Assembly: GCF_042655385.1 (NCBI RefSeq)
Contig: NZ_JBHSMA010000002.1
Span: 248,001 to 312,000 of the forward strand
Length of the DNA stretch: 64,000 nt
Source of the DNA: Larkinella bovis
GTDB lineage: Bacteria; Bacteroidota; Bacteroidia; Cytophagales; Spirosomataceae
Direction of reading: 5' to 3'
The notes beneath the pieces were generated by a model that had not been told where the DNA came from, ran no database searches, and saw nothing but the letters and a program-made list of their open reading frames with translations. Positions within the stretch are counted from its first letter, which is position 1; every line of letters starts with the position of its first letter. Position numbers and translations under genes: made by a program. This document shows, piece by piece, positions 51,571 through 60,348 of the stretch.

Positions 51571-53886
51571 TTAATCCGCCGGATAATTCAGGTGCAGCCG
51601 CAGGGCTTTCAGGTGCGCAACGCCTTGTAGCGGCTCAAGATTGAGGTATTCGAGCGAAGGCCGCACTTTCTTCTGTTGCTGGAACTGGGCGATAAAGGGG
51701 AGATAATCCGCTATTTCGCGGGCGTTGGTGTAGACAAGCACAAGGGTGTCGGGCTGGGTGAGCCGCTCCTGCGTTCCGGCCACGAGCGCTTTGTCGATCC
51801 GTTTTTTCAGGACTTCGTAACGGATACTGTACGAGCCTTCCACGTCAAACCGGTGTTCGTCCTGGCGGAAACTGATGTCGACCGGGTGCGTGTGTGCCAG
51901 CAGGAGCTGCGTGGTTTGCAGCCGAACGGGCAGGTTCGGCCGGATCAGGTGCGTCAAGTGGGCCATTTCCACCATCGTATTCAGCTGCCACTGGTAAAAT
52001 TGCCGGAGGTAACCCGGTTCGAACGGTTTTTGGGGGGCAATGGAGGGTCCCACGTAAATGGTGTATTCCATGCCGTCGGTGCGGTACCGTTCAAAATAAT
52101 GCGGATACAGTGCTTGCAGCTGTTTTTCGGCTTCCTCAATAAAGCTGTTGACGACCGTGTTCAGCCACTCGACGCTCCGTTCGTAGCGTTGCAAAGCCGC
52201 ATGAAACTGGCCATCGGCTGCGGTGGTTTGCCGAAAATAGGCAGTCAGGGGTGCAATGGGTTCTGAAAACCGGCGTTGGATTTGCTGCAAATACGGATTG
52301 ATTTCCTGCGTCAGAAACTCCGCCATACCGAGTTCGTCTTCCGGATTCGGATCGGCCGTCAGCGTCTCTTGCCAGAAGGATGCCCGGGCTGAAAGTTGCC
52401 TCAATCGGGCCGATTCCTCCGGAAAATCTAGTTCGCGCAGCAGCGTTTGGAGGGCGGTGAACTGGTCGGAGAAATCCTGACGAACGGCCTTGTACCGTTC
52501 CTGCGAAGAATTCCGGATATCAACGGCGCCGTAGAGCGGAAAAACCTGCGGAAACCGAACCTGCGTGGCCGGACTGTTCAACGGCTCGTTCCGGCCCAGC
52601 CGCAGATATTCCCAGGCTGCTTCCCGGAATTTCCATTCCACGGCGGGCTGCAACGACGTGAATTTGTCTTTGATGAGTTGCGCCAGCTGCTGGTTGAACT
52701 GGTGGAGCTGATACCGGAGCAATTCCTGAACGAGCGGAATAACCTGTTCGATTTTTGGCAACACGCCTTCCGCAAACGCGTCGGGTTGCGGACTGGCCAT
52801 TTCCAGAATACCCAATCCTTCGGTATCGGCCACAATCGGATACCACAAAAAGCTGCGGAATCCGTACTGCCGGAGACGCTCCCGTTCGGTTTCGGGCAAG
52901 CCCTCCAGGTTGGGAAACAGGCGCGGGACCGGTTCCTGAATCAATTCCCGCAGCAGTTGCTGCGCCACCGGATCCTTGTACCCGTCGATCACTTTTTCCG
53001 AATGCCGCAGAATAACGCTACGGGCGCTGGTTTCCGATTGGTGAACAAAATTGCCATTCACTTGCTGAAACGGGACGATGCTGATTTCCAGATCGGGCTG
53101 ACCGCAGAGGTTCCGGAGGGCGGTTTCGAAACGCCGGTACAAAACCGGCTCAGCTTCGGAATGCAGATGGGCAAAAATCTCGCGTAGCTGGAGCAGAGTT
53201 TCGGCCTCGGTCACGTCTTCCAGCATGAAAAACGCAAACCCCTCAAAGGCAAACTCCTGGATCGGGAGAGCGTGGTTGGGGTCCGGGGCGGGGCCTTCTC
53301 CGTGAGCAAAGGCGATCCAGGCGGGATTCAGGGGTGGCAGTGAGCGATTGGGTCGGGCTGCCAGAAACGTGGTGTCAACGGATACGGCGTAGTATTTGGT
53401 TAATTCCCGGAGCGGTTCCTGAAAGTGGAAGCTAGGCGTTTCGGGCTGGCTTGGCTGACCGTAGTGTTTTTCCAGAATGAGCCGGTACAGGAACCGCTGT
53501 TGCTCCTGCGGGCTGATCTGGGCTGCCAGGTTGGCCGTCAGGGTCGGGTACTGGTTCAGCAACTGACCGAAGCGCTCCGAATAGTGAAAAACTGTCCAGG
53601 GAAATGGTAGACCGAAGGCGTACGAAAGACCCCGGTTAATGTGAGTCAGCGGTAAAACGGCAACGGTGGCCAGCTGAAACAGCGTCGACAGGCGGTCGGG
53701 GTCCGGGACGAGTTCTGTTTCGGCATCGACGCTGAATTGTTCGATCAGGTAGGAATACAGCGCACTCAATTGGTCGGTCGCCGGGCAGAACTGCCGTTGT
53801 TCGGTCAGGTACTGCACAAAAGGCCGGAACGATAACCGGAAGGTCAAATCCAGGTCAGTGGAGGGAGGGGTGGCGGGTGGACGCAT
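51571..53886 (-). CDS. GAF-domain-containing cytoplasmic protein
   Basis: About 771 residues if translation starts at MRPPATPPSTDLDL; ATGs at 53925 and 53964 would add 13 or 26 residues and cannot be excluded. There is no signal peptide or membrane helix. The N-terminal third is helical. A GAF-like segment lies at about 330-410 (RQYGFRSFLWYPIVADTEGL, then GILEMASPQPDAF). The C-terminal half has long helices and the block FPLYGAVDIRNSSQERYKAV, which recalls the substrate loop of nucleotide-cyclase-like or signalling proteins but lacks clear catalytic residues. I know the type from related Cytophagales as 'GAF domain-containing protein' of unknown function. A role in signalling is an inference. 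Confidence 0.75.
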   Translation of the reverse strand: MRPPATPPSTDLDLTFRLSFRPFVQYLTEQRQFCPATDQLSALYSYLIEQFSVDAETELVPDPDRLSTLFQLATVAVLPLTHINRGLSYAFGLPFPWTVFHYSERFGQLLNQYPTLTANLAAQISPQEQQRFLYRLILEKHYGQPSQPETPSFHFQEPLRELTKYYAVSVDTTFLAARPNRSLPPLNPAWIAFAHGEGPAPDPNHALPIQEFAFEGFAFFMLEDVTEAETLLQLREIFAHLHSEAEPVLYRRFETALRNLCGQPDLEISIVPFQQVNGNFVHQSETSARSVILRHSEKVIDGYKDPVAQQLLRELIQEPVPRLFPNLEGLPETERERLRQYGFRSFLWYPIVADTEGLGILEMASPQPDAFAEGVLPKIEQVIPLVQELLRYQLHQFNQQLAQLIKDKFTSLQPAVEWKFREAAWEYLRLGRNEPLNSPATQVRFPQVFPLYGAVDIRNSSQERYKAVRQDFSDQFTALQTLLRELDFPEESARLRQLSARASFWQETLTADPNPEDELGMAEFLTQEINPYLQQIQRRFSEPIAPLTAYFRQTTAADGQFHAALQRYERSVEWLNTVVNSFIEEAEKQLQALYPHYFERYRTDGMEYTIYVGPSIAPQKPFEPGYLRQFYQWQLNTMVEMAHLTHLIRPNLPVRLQTTQLLLAHTHPVDISFRQDEHRFDVEGSYSIRYEVLKKRIDKALVAGTQERLTQPDTLVLVYTNAREIADYLPFIAQFQQQKKVRPSLEYLNLEPLQGVAHLKALRLHLNYPAD

Positions 53887-54142
53887 GGCTAAATTGCGAG
53901 GAATACGTTCCTTTGGAAACAGCATTTGGTCACGGTTTGTGCCCGGGCCGGACCTTGTTTTCAAAACCGGTAACAGGTTGCTAAGACGCGTGCCGCCGAA
54001 AAGTCGGCTTCATTGCCAGTCTGAGAAGGGAGGGCCGGCAAAACCGGGAAGGGTAAAAGTAGAAAAACCGTCCTCCGGTCTTACTAGCGCAACAGACAAG
54101 CCGTATGAATTACCAGGTTAGGACGGCTTTCGACCCCACGAA

Positions 54143-55090
54143 ATGGAGTATCGCAAATTAGGAAAAACCGACCTGAGGGTCTCGCTGCTGAGTTTTGGCG
54201 CGTCGCCCCTGGGCAATGTATTTGACGAAACGGATGAAAATGAAGGCCGGCGGGCCGTTCATGCCGCTATCGATCATGGGATTAATTTTTTCGATGTCGC
54301 CCCGTTCTACGGTGATACGCTGGCCGAAACCCGGTTAGGGAAAGCCCTGAAAACCAAACGCAGTTCGGTTTATCTGGCCACGAAATGCGGGCGGTATGGC
54401 AACGGTGTGTTCGATTTTTCGCACGACCGCATCCTGCGCAGCATCGACGAGTCGCTGGAGCGTCTGCAAACCGATTATGTGGATCTGCTGACCGTGCACG
54501 ATATTGAGTTTGGTGACCACGATCAGGTGGTGAACGAAGCCATTCCGGCGGCTTTGCAAATCAAGGCGTCGGGTAAAGCGCGTTACGTCGGTTTTTCGGG
54601 TTTGCCGGTTCGGTATCTGGCGAAGGTGGCCCGTGAGGTGGAGGTCGATACGGTTCTGTCGTGGGGGCATTACACGCTGCTGGCCGACGAAATCAACGAC
54701 GAACTGGTGCCGCTCTCGCTCGAAAAGGGTTTCGGTCTGCTCAATGCCGCCCCGCTGATGCAGCGGATTCTGTCGGATGCGCCGATTCCGGTCTGGCAGA
54801 GTTCTCCGCAGGCGGTTAAGGATACGCAACCGAAGCTGTTGGCCTTGTGTCGGGAGTATGGTTTGGCTTTGAGTGATGTGGCCCTGAAATACGCTGTGAA
54901 CCACCCCATTATTGCCACCACCATCGTTGGCATTTCCGAGCAAAACCGGCTGGAACAGAACGTTCGGGCGCTTGAGCTTCAGATTCCCGACGAACTGCTC
55001 CAACGGATTGAAACCCTGGTGGCGCCGGTGAAAAACCAGCTGTGGTTTGAAGGAAAACCGGAAAACAACATTCCCAAGACAAGCTTTTAG
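54143..55090 (+). CDS. Aldo/keto reductase, L-galactose/L-fucose dehydrogenase type
   Basis: 315 residues. The catalytic tetrad is visible: Asp and Tyr in FFDVAPFYGDT, Lys in YLATKCGRYG and His in LLTVHDIEFGDHD. The blocks FDFSHDRILRSIDESLERLQ and VDLLTVHDIEFG closely resemble plant L-galactose dehydrogenase and bacterial L-fucose dehydrogenase. These oxidise the sugar to its lactone with NAD(P). It begins the four-gene sugar cluster; the next ATG follows its stop by one base. The exact sugar cannot be read from the sequence; L-galactose and L-fucose share the relevant stereochemistry. Confidence 0.87.
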   Translation: MEYRKLGKTDLRVSLLSFGASPLGNVFDETDENEGRRAVHAAIDHGINFFDVAPFYGDTLAETRLGKALKTKRSSVYLATKCGRYGNGVFDFSHDRILRSIDESLERLQTDYVDLLTVHDIEFGDHDQVVNEAIPAALQIKASGKARYVGFSGLPVRYLAKVAREVEVDTVLSWGHYTLLADEINDELVPLSLEKGFGLLNAAPLMQRILSDAPIPVWQSSPQAVKDTQPKLLALCREYGLALSDVALKYAVNHPIIATTIVGISEQNRLEQNVRALELQIPDELLQRIETLVAPVKNQLWFEGKPENNIPKTSF

Positions 55091-55091
55091 G

Positions 55092-56132
55092 ATGATGAAG
55101 CAACGCGCCTTAGTGCTGGTCGAACCCGGAAAAACCGAGGTTCGCGAAATTGATATACCGTCGCCGAAATCGGATGAAGCCTTGCTGGAAATCAACACGG
55201 TTGGTTTCTGCGGGGGCGACCTGAACGGTTTTCGCGGCTTGTTCGAATTGCAGGAGTACCCGAACGTGCTGGGTCATGAAGTGGGCGCGACGATTCGGGA
55301 GGTGGGTAATGAGGTTCCGGACGCGTTCAAACCGGGTGTGCGGGTTACGCTCAATCCGTACCTCAACTGCGGGCATTGCGTGTCTTGCCGGAAAGGCCGC
55401 CCGAATGCCTGTCAGGATAACAAAACGATGGGGGTCCGCCGTCCGGGCGCAATGACCCGCTTCATTACGGTTCCCTGGCAAAAGCTCCATGCATCGTCTA
55501 CGTTATCGACCCGGGAGCTGGCACTGGTCGAACCGCTGACGGTGGGCTTCCACGCGGCTGCCCGGGGCCGGGTTTCGGCGGGTGAAAAAGTGGCGGTGAT
55601 TGGCTGCGGCATCGTGGGCATGGGCGCGCTGGCGGCTTCGGTGCATCGAGGAGCAGAGGTGATCGCGGTGGATATTGACGACGCCAAAATGCGTACGGCG
55701 AAATTAGCCGGAGCCGCGCATACCATCAATACCACCAACGTGGATCTGCACGAAGCGCTGATGGAAATTACCGACGGCGACGGCCCGGATGTGATCATCG
55801 AGGCCGTAGGCAACCCGGCAACCTACCGCGCAGCCGTGGAGGAGGTGGCCTATACCGGGCGGGTGGTGTACATCGGTTACGCTAAAAAACCGGTTGATTA
55901 TAGTACCGGTACGTTTGTGCGGAAAGAAATTGAGATTCTGGGTTCCCGGAATTGTCTGGGCGATTTTCCGGATGTGATCAGCTACCTGGAAGCGGGTAAA
56001 TTTCCGGTCGATGCGGTGATCAGCCGGGTGGTTTCGCTCGATGAAGCCGGGGCCGCGCTGGCCGACTGGTCAGCAAATCCGGGACCAATTACGAAAATTA
56101 TGGTTGATTTTGATAACAGCGTCACCCAATGA
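55092..56132 (+). CDS. Zinc-dependent medium-chain alcohol dehydrogenase (L-galactonate 5-dehydrogenase type)
   Basis: 346 residues; ATG at 55092 or 55095, directly after the previous stop. Catalytic zinc ligands are in GFCGGDLNGF and LGHEVG; the structural-zinc loop NCGHCVSCRKGRPNACQ has four Cys. The NAD site is VIGCGIVGMGAL. The C-terminal FVRKEIEILGSRNCLGDFP resembles E. coli LgoD and related sugar-acid dehydrogenases. If the first enzyme makes a lactone of L-galactose, this one could oxidise the opened acid at C5; this is inference from neighbourhood. It overlaps the next gene by ATGA (56129-56132). Confidence 0.87.
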   Translation: MMKQRALVLVEPGKTEVREIDIPSPKSDEALLEINTVGFCGGDLNGFRGLFELQEYPNVLGHEVGATIREVGNEVPDAFKPGVRVTLNPYLNCGHCVSCRKGRPNACQDNKTMGVRRPGAMTRFITVPWQKLHASSTLSTRELALVEPLTVGFHAAARGRVSAGEKVAVIGCGIVGMGALAASVHRGAEVIAVDIDDAKMRTAKLAGAAHTINTTNVDLHEALMEITDGDGPDVIIEAVGNPATYRAAVEEVAYTGRVVYIGYAKKPVDYSTGTFVRKEIEILGSRNCLGDFPDVISYLEAGKFPVDAVISRVVSLDEAGAALADWSANPGPITKIMVDFDNSVTQ

Positions 56133-56941
56133 AGTCAGCGGTAACCATTGCCTTAGTGCCCGAACTAAAAACCGGTCCCTGGATTTACTGGCACGACCTG
56201 GAAGCGGGCATGGCCAAAGCCGCGGCCCTGGGCTTCGATGCGGTTGAGTTGTTCACAGCCTCGGCGGATGCGGTGGCCCCCGACCGGCTGGCGGCTTTGT
56301 GCGAGCAGTTCGGGGTGAAAATTGCTGCGGTGGGGACGGGGGCTGGAAAAGTGATTCACGGGCTGACCCTGACCGATCCGGACGCGCAGGTACGATCCCG
56401 GGCCGTGGCGTTCATTGCGGATATGATGGCGTTCGGGGCGGGTTTTGGCGCTCCGGCCATCATCGGTTCCATGCAGGGCAATGCGGTGCCGGGTGTAGAG
56501 CGTGAACAGGCGTTGGAATGGCTGGTCGAAGGCTTGAATATTCTGGGCAAACAGGCGGGGGATCAGGGCGTAACCCTGATTTATGAACCGCTAAACCGCT
56601 ACGAAACCAACCTCATCAACCGGCTGGAAGACGGTGTTGATCTGCTGAAATCGCTGGATAATCAGTATGTTAAGTTGCTGGCCGACCTGTTCCATATGAA
56701 TATTGAAGAGGTGTCGCTGGCCGAGAGCCTTCGGTTGGCGGCTCCGTACATCGGGCACGTGCATTTTGCCGACAGCAACCGGCGACCGGTCGGGTTTGGC
56801 CATACCGATCTGCAGGAGGTCGCTGCGGTTTTACAACAGATGGATTACGCGGGCTATATCTCCGCCGAAGCCTTTCCGTGGCCCGACCCCGATCAGGCGG
56901 CTCAACAGACGATCACGGCTTTTAAACAATACTTTGAGTGA
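56129..56941 (+). CDS. Sugar isomerase/epimerase (xylose-isomerase-like TIM barrel)
   Basis: 270 residues without signal peptide. Metal-ligand positions of the tagatose-3-epimerase/hydroxypyruvate-isomerase group are visible: Glu in LIYEPLNRYE, Asp in LLADLFHMNIEE, His in GHVHFADSNRRP and Glu in YISAEAF. The enzyme probably interconverts ketose or keto-acid intermediates of the cluster in the cytoplasm. Coupled to the zinc dehydrogenase by a 4-base overlap. The substrate is not determinable here. Confidence 0.85.
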   Translation: MKSAVTIALVPELKTGPWIYWHDLEAGMAKAAALGFDAVELFTASADAVAPDRLAALCEQFGVKIAAVGTGAGKVIHGLTLTDPDAQVRSRAVAFIADMMAFGAGFGAPAIIGSMQGNAVPGVEREQALEWLVEGLNILGKQAGDQGVTLIYEPLNRYETNLINRLEDGVDLLKSLDNQYVKLLADLFHMNIEEVSLAESLRLAAPYIGHVHFADSNRRPVGFGHTDLQEVAAVLQQMDYAGYISAEAFPWPDPDQAAQQTITAFKQYFE

Positions 56942-56943
56942 CA

Positions 56944-57095
56944 GGATACGGTTTACGGTATACGGTTTTCAATTTACAGTAGCTCCGTTGGTACCTAATC
57001 GATACGTTGGCCCGCAAAAACGGAAAACCGTCCCTTACCATAAACTGAATACCGTATACTCAAAACCGTATACCGAATACTGAAAACCGAATACT
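56944..57095. repeat. Intergenic inverted-repeat element (copy 2)
   Basis: CGGTATACGGTTTT at 56956-56969 is exactly complementary to 57062-57075, and further AAAACCGAATAC / AATACCGTATAC words surround it. The element fills the gap before the mutarotase gene. It shares the 13-mer AAACCGTATACCG and the two-armed plan with the gap at 6280-6361. Confidence 0.6.
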
Positions 57096-57103
57096 TGAAA
57101 ATT

Positions 57104-57445
57104 ATGCAACGCTTTTGCCTCGCTCTTGACCTGAAAGATGATCCGGATCTGATTGCCGAATACGAACAGTGGCACGCGCCCGGTAGCGGCTGGCCCGAAG
57201 TGCGGGCGAACGACCTGGCCGCGGGAATTCTGGATCTGCAAATTTACCGCACCGGCAACCGGATGGTGATGATTCTGGAAACGGACGACGATTTCACCTT
57301 TGAGAAAAAAGCCGCACTCGATGCCGACAATCCGCACGTGCAGCGGTGGGAGGAACGGATGTGGAAGTTTCAGGAACCGCTGCCCTGGGCCAAACCGGGT
57401 GAGAAGTGGGTGCGGATGGACCAGATTTTCCAGTTTGAAAAATAA
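57104..57445 (+). CDS. L-rhamnose/L-fucose mutarotase family protein
   Basis: 113 residues starting MQRFCLALDLKDDPDLIAEY; three codons upstream are in frame but add nothing. The small ferredoxin-like fold of the RhaM family shows FCLALDLKDDPDLI, HAPGSGWPEV, LQIYRTGNRMVMILE and the C-terminal RWEERMWKFQ. Members interconvert alpha and beta anomers of L-rhamnose or L-fucose. It fits an oxidative L-fucose/L-galactose route with the aldo/keto reductase, since Xanthomonas-type L-fucose clusters also carry such a mutarotase. Its gap from the isomerase gene (162 bases) is filled by the repeat element. Confidence 0.87.
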   Translation: MQRFCLALDLKDDPDLIAEYEQWHAPGSGWPEVRANDLAAGILDLQIYRTGNRMVMILETDDDFTFEKKAALDADNPHVQRWEERMWKFQEPLPWAKPGEKWVRMDQIFQFEK

Positions 57446-57577
57446 ACCGGTTTTTCCGGCCCGGCCGGGATGTACGTAGACAAAGCGAACCAAAGACTTT
57501 TGGTTTGTGTACCATGTTCCGATCTTTTGGATTACTGGAATAGCAGGTTAACATACGGACCAGCGTTTGTGAGTATG

Positions 57578-57585
57578 TATCTTTG
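57578..57585 (+). promoter_or_regulatory. -7 promoter element (TATCTTTG) of the SGNH hydrolase gene
   Basis: An exact TAnnTTTG match 21 bases before the ATG at 57607. No TTTG box at the right distance was seen. It argues against the longer start at 57583, which would lie inside the element. Confidence 0.45.
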
Positions 57586-57606
57586 TCGGAATTATCGATA
57601 AGCCGC

Positions 57607-58200
57607 ATGACCTGGTACGAAGAAGAAGTCCAACAGCTCGAAAAAAAGATTCGCTCCACCCCCAATTTGACCGGTCGCACGGTTTTTTACGGTAGCTCGA
57701 GCATCCGGTTGTGGGCAACCCTCGAGCGGGATTTTCCGGACCACCGGGTGCTGAACATCGGTTTTGGTGGTTCGACCCTGGCGGCCTGTGACTGGTTTTT
57801 TGAACGGCTGGTGCTGCCGACGCAACCCCGGGCGCTCATTTTTTATGCCGGGGATAATGACCTGGGCGATGGGCGACTGGCCGAGGAGGTTTTTCTGTTT
57901 TTTGAGACCCTGCTCACCAAAATGCAGCACTACCTTCCGGACGTACCCTTTACGTATATTTCCATCAAACCCAGTCCCTCACGCTGGCATTTGATTGACC
58001 GTATTCGGCTGGTTAATGAATTGATTCGGCAACGAATAGCGGATATTTCCACGTACCACTTTGTGGATATTTTTACCCCCATGCTGGATAGCAAAGGCCA
58101 CCCTCGCTGGGAGTTCTTTGAGGCCGACGGATTACACCTGAGTCCGAAAGGGTACGCCATCTGGCGGCAGGTACTGATGCAGCACCCCGCGATTTTTTAA
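57607..58200 (+). CDS. SGNH/GDSL hydrolase
   Basis: 197 residues from MTWYEEEVQQLEKK. The four SGNH blocks are present: Ser in VFYGSSSIRLW, Gly in NIGFGGSTLA, Asn in FYAGDNDLGDG and Asp/His in EADGLHLSPKGYAIW. No signal peptide, so it acts in the cytoplasm or leaves by an unseen route. It is similar in size to single-domain SGNH esterases and unlike the tandem enzyme at the left edge. The esterase gene follows after 70 bases in the same direction. Substrate unknown. Confidence 0.88.
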   Translation: MTWYEEEVQQLEKKIRSTPNLTGRTVFYGSSSIRLWATLERDFPDHRVLNIGFGGSTLAACDWFFERLVLPTQPRALIFYAGDNDLGDGRLAEEVFLFFETLLTKMQHYLPDVPFTYISIKPSPSRWHLIDRIRLVNELIRQRIADISTYHFVDIFTPMLDSKGHPRWEFFEADGLHLSPKGYAIWRQVLMQHPAIF

Positions 58201-58270
58201 CAAATCCTTTAAGGCGTACGTTACTCCAATACCCCCAAAACTGTGCATATTGCTGGCAGAAGGGATCTGT

Positions 58271-58999
58271 ATGCAGCGGGAATACCACAAATGGTTTAGT
58301 GAGCACCTGAACCGGGATATGGAGTTGCTGGTTTTCGGCCACGCCGGCGCGCGGGTGCTTGTGTTTCCGACCCGGCGGGGACGGTTTTTCGATTTCGAGG
58401 ATTTTGGCCTGGTGGGTGCCCTGACCGATAAGCTCGAAAACGGCCATCTGCAATTATTTTGTGTGGACAGTATCGACGGCGAAAGCCTGTACAGCAAAGT
58501 AATTCCTCCGCACGAGCGTGTTCAGCGGCACTTGCAATTCGAACGTTATATTCTCGAGGAAGTGCTGCCCTTTACCCGCCAGAAAAATCCGCAACCCTTC
58601 ATGATTGCTTTCGGATGTAGTTTTGGGGCGTTTCATGCCGTGAACATTGCCCTGCGGCATCCGCAATGGTTTGGTAAAGTGGTGGCCCTGAGTGGCCGCT
58701 ACGATCTGTCGATGCCGGTCGACTTTTTTCGGGGGCTGTTTGATTCGTATTACGACGAAACCATTTATTACAACACGCCTTTGCACTTTCTGCCCAATCT
58801 GCACGAAGAAGCGACGTTAACGATGCTCCGGCGGATGTATTTCCTGCTGGCCATCGGGCAGGACGACCCGTTTCTCGAGAACAACCGGGAGCTAAGTGCT
58901 ACGTTAACGGAAAAACATATTCCCCACGATTTATACATCTGGGAGGGCCGGGCTCACCAGGCGCTGGACTGGCAGCAGATGGTAAAGGTATATCTCTAA
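58271..58999 (+). CDS. Alpha/beta-hydrolase esterase (esterase D / PF00756 type)
   Basis: 242 residues from MQREYHKWFSEHLNRDM. The nucleophile elbow is AFGCSFGAFHAVN, the acid lies in LAIGQDDPFLEN and the His in GRAHQALDWQQ, so the triad looks complete. The N-terminal block LLVFGHAGARVLVFPTRRGR is typical of the Bacteroidota 'esterase family' group. No signal peptide is evident. Possible roles are thioester or carboxyl-ester cleavage; nothing in the neighbours fixes the substrate. Confidence 0.85.
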   Translation: MQREYHKWFSEHLNRDMELLVFGHAGARVLVFPTRRGRFFDFEDFGLVGALTDKLENGHLQLFCVDSIDGESLYSKVIPPHERVQRHLQFERYILEEVLPFTRQKNPQPFMIAFGCSFGAFHAVNIALRHPQWFGKVVALSGRYDLSMPVDFFRGLFDSYYDETIYYNTPLHFLPNLHEEATLTMLRRMYFLLAIGQDDPFLENNRELSATLTEKHIPHDLYIWEGRAHQALDWQQMVKVYL

Positions 59000-59178
59000 C
59001 GCGCCCGGTTTTTACTTTTTCAGGCAACGATTTCAGGGATCGCTTAGGGTTATTCTACCCAAGCGTGGCCGGAAGGCCAGTGGGCTAACCGACTGCGGCT
59101 GCAAGTTTTAGAAAATTTTTAGCTGTCAGACGCAGAACTAGCCCAATTTTTGCCCTGCTCTGGTTTTCCGTTCTATGT

Positions 59179-60279
59179 ATGTCAAACCAAATGAAAATTC
59201 TGAGCATCGTTGGCGCCCGGCCTAATTTCATGAAAGTGGCTCCCCTGCACCGCGCCTTTCAGCAGTATGCCGGCGTTCAATCCATTATTGTCCATACGGG
59301 CCAGCACTACGACGCCAAAATGAGCAACGTGTTTTTCAGTCAGCTGGAACTTCCCCGGCCCGATTACTTTCTGGGTGTCGGTGGGGGGTCGCACGCGCAG
59401 CAAACGGCTAAAATCATGATGGCGTTCGAAACCGTGATGGAAACCGAAAAACCGGACCGGGTGCTGGTCGTTGGCGATGTCACGTCCACCATGGCCTGTG
59501 CGCTGGTGGCCGTTAAAATGCACGTGCCGGTGGTTCATGTTGAAGCCGGATTACGCAGCAACGACCGGCGGATGCCCGAAGAAATTAACCGGATCCTGAC
59601 GGACAGTCTTTCGGACCAGTTGTTTGTGACCGAGCAGGCTGGTCTGGATAATTTGAAAAAGGAAGGCGTCGATGACGGAAAAGTGCATTTTGTGGGCAAT
59701 GTGATGATCGATTCGCTGGTGCATTACCGCCGAAAAGCCGCCGAAACCGGAACGGTGGAAAAGCTGGGCCTAAAACCGCAGGAGTACGTCCTGATGACGA
59801 TGCACCGCCCGGCGAATGTCGATTCGGAAGACGGTTTGCAGCGCATTTTGCAGATCTTGGACGATACGGTTCGCTACAAAAAAGTCCTGTTTCCGATCCA
59901 TCCCCGGACGCTGGGCAACCTGGACCGGTTCGGGCTATCATCCCGGTTGAAAGCCATCCGGAATCTGGAGCTGATGGAACCGCAGGGGTATCTGGAATTC
60001 CTGAACCTGATGGAGCATGCCGCCATGCTGGTGACCGATTCGGGCGGAATTCAGGAGGAGACGACCTTTCTGCAAGTGCCCTGTCTGACCTTCCGCGACA
60101 GCACCGAGCGCCCCGTGACGGTCGAGTTAGGCACCAACGAGTTGCTGGCCGACCTGAACCCCCAAACCGTCCACCAGAAAGTAGTCGAAATCCTGGAAGG
60201 CCGCTCGAAAAAAGGCACCATTCCCCCGCTTTGGGATGGGCAGGCGGCCAGCCGGATTGCGGGCATTTTGTTCGACTGA
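59179..60279 (+). CDS. wecB: UDP-N-acetylglucosamine 2-epimerase (non-hydrolysing)
   Basis: 366 residues, normal length; ATG at 59179 or 59191. Landmarks: IVGARPNFMKVAPL, VHTGQHYDAKMSNVF, VHVEAGLRSNDRRMPEEINR, MTMHRPANVDSEDG, VTDSGGIQEET. It converts UDP-GlcNAc to UDP-ManNAc in the cytoplasm for cell-surface polysaccharide. No other polysaccharide genes are adjacent, so it stands as a single gene. The 179 bases before it contain small hairpins (for example TGGCCggaaGGCCA near 59065) but no convincing promoter box. Confidence 0.93.
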   Translation: MSNQMKILSIVGARPNFMKVAPLHRAFQQYAGVQSIIVHTGQHYDAKMSNVFFSQLELPRPDYFLGVGGGSHAQQTAKIMMAFETVMETEKPDRVLVVGDVTSTMACALVAVKMHVPVVHVEAGLRSNDRRMPEEINRILTDSLSDQLFVTEQAGLDNLKKEGVDDGKVHFVGNVMIDSLVHYRRKAAETGTVEKLGLKPQEYVLMTMHRPANVDSEDGLQRILQILDDTVRYKKVLFPIHPRTLGNLDRFGLSSRLKAIRNLELMEPQGYLEFLNLMEHAAMLVTDSGGIQEETTFLQVPCLTFRDSTERPVTVELGTNELLADLNPQTVHQKVVEILEGRSKKGTIPPLWDGQAASRIAGILFD

Positions 60280-60303
60280 TTGCTGGTTCACACCCGGAAG
60301 TAT

Positions 60304-60336
60304 CCCCACAGCCAGCGCATCACGCTGGCTGTGGGG
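60304..60336. terminator. Perfect 14-bp hairpin between convergent genes
   Basis: CCCCACAGCCAGCG (60304-60317) pairs exactly with 60323-60336, loop CATCA. It lies between wecB and the Tat-exported isomerase gene. There is no T run, but strength and site suggest a two-way terminator. Confidence 0.65.
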
Positions 60337-60348
60337 GCGGCTGGCCCA

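Noticed and set aside
59041..59072. Small hairpins before wecB as a riboswitch
   Set aside because: The two short hairpins lack a recognisable aptamer core and a terminator; too little to call.
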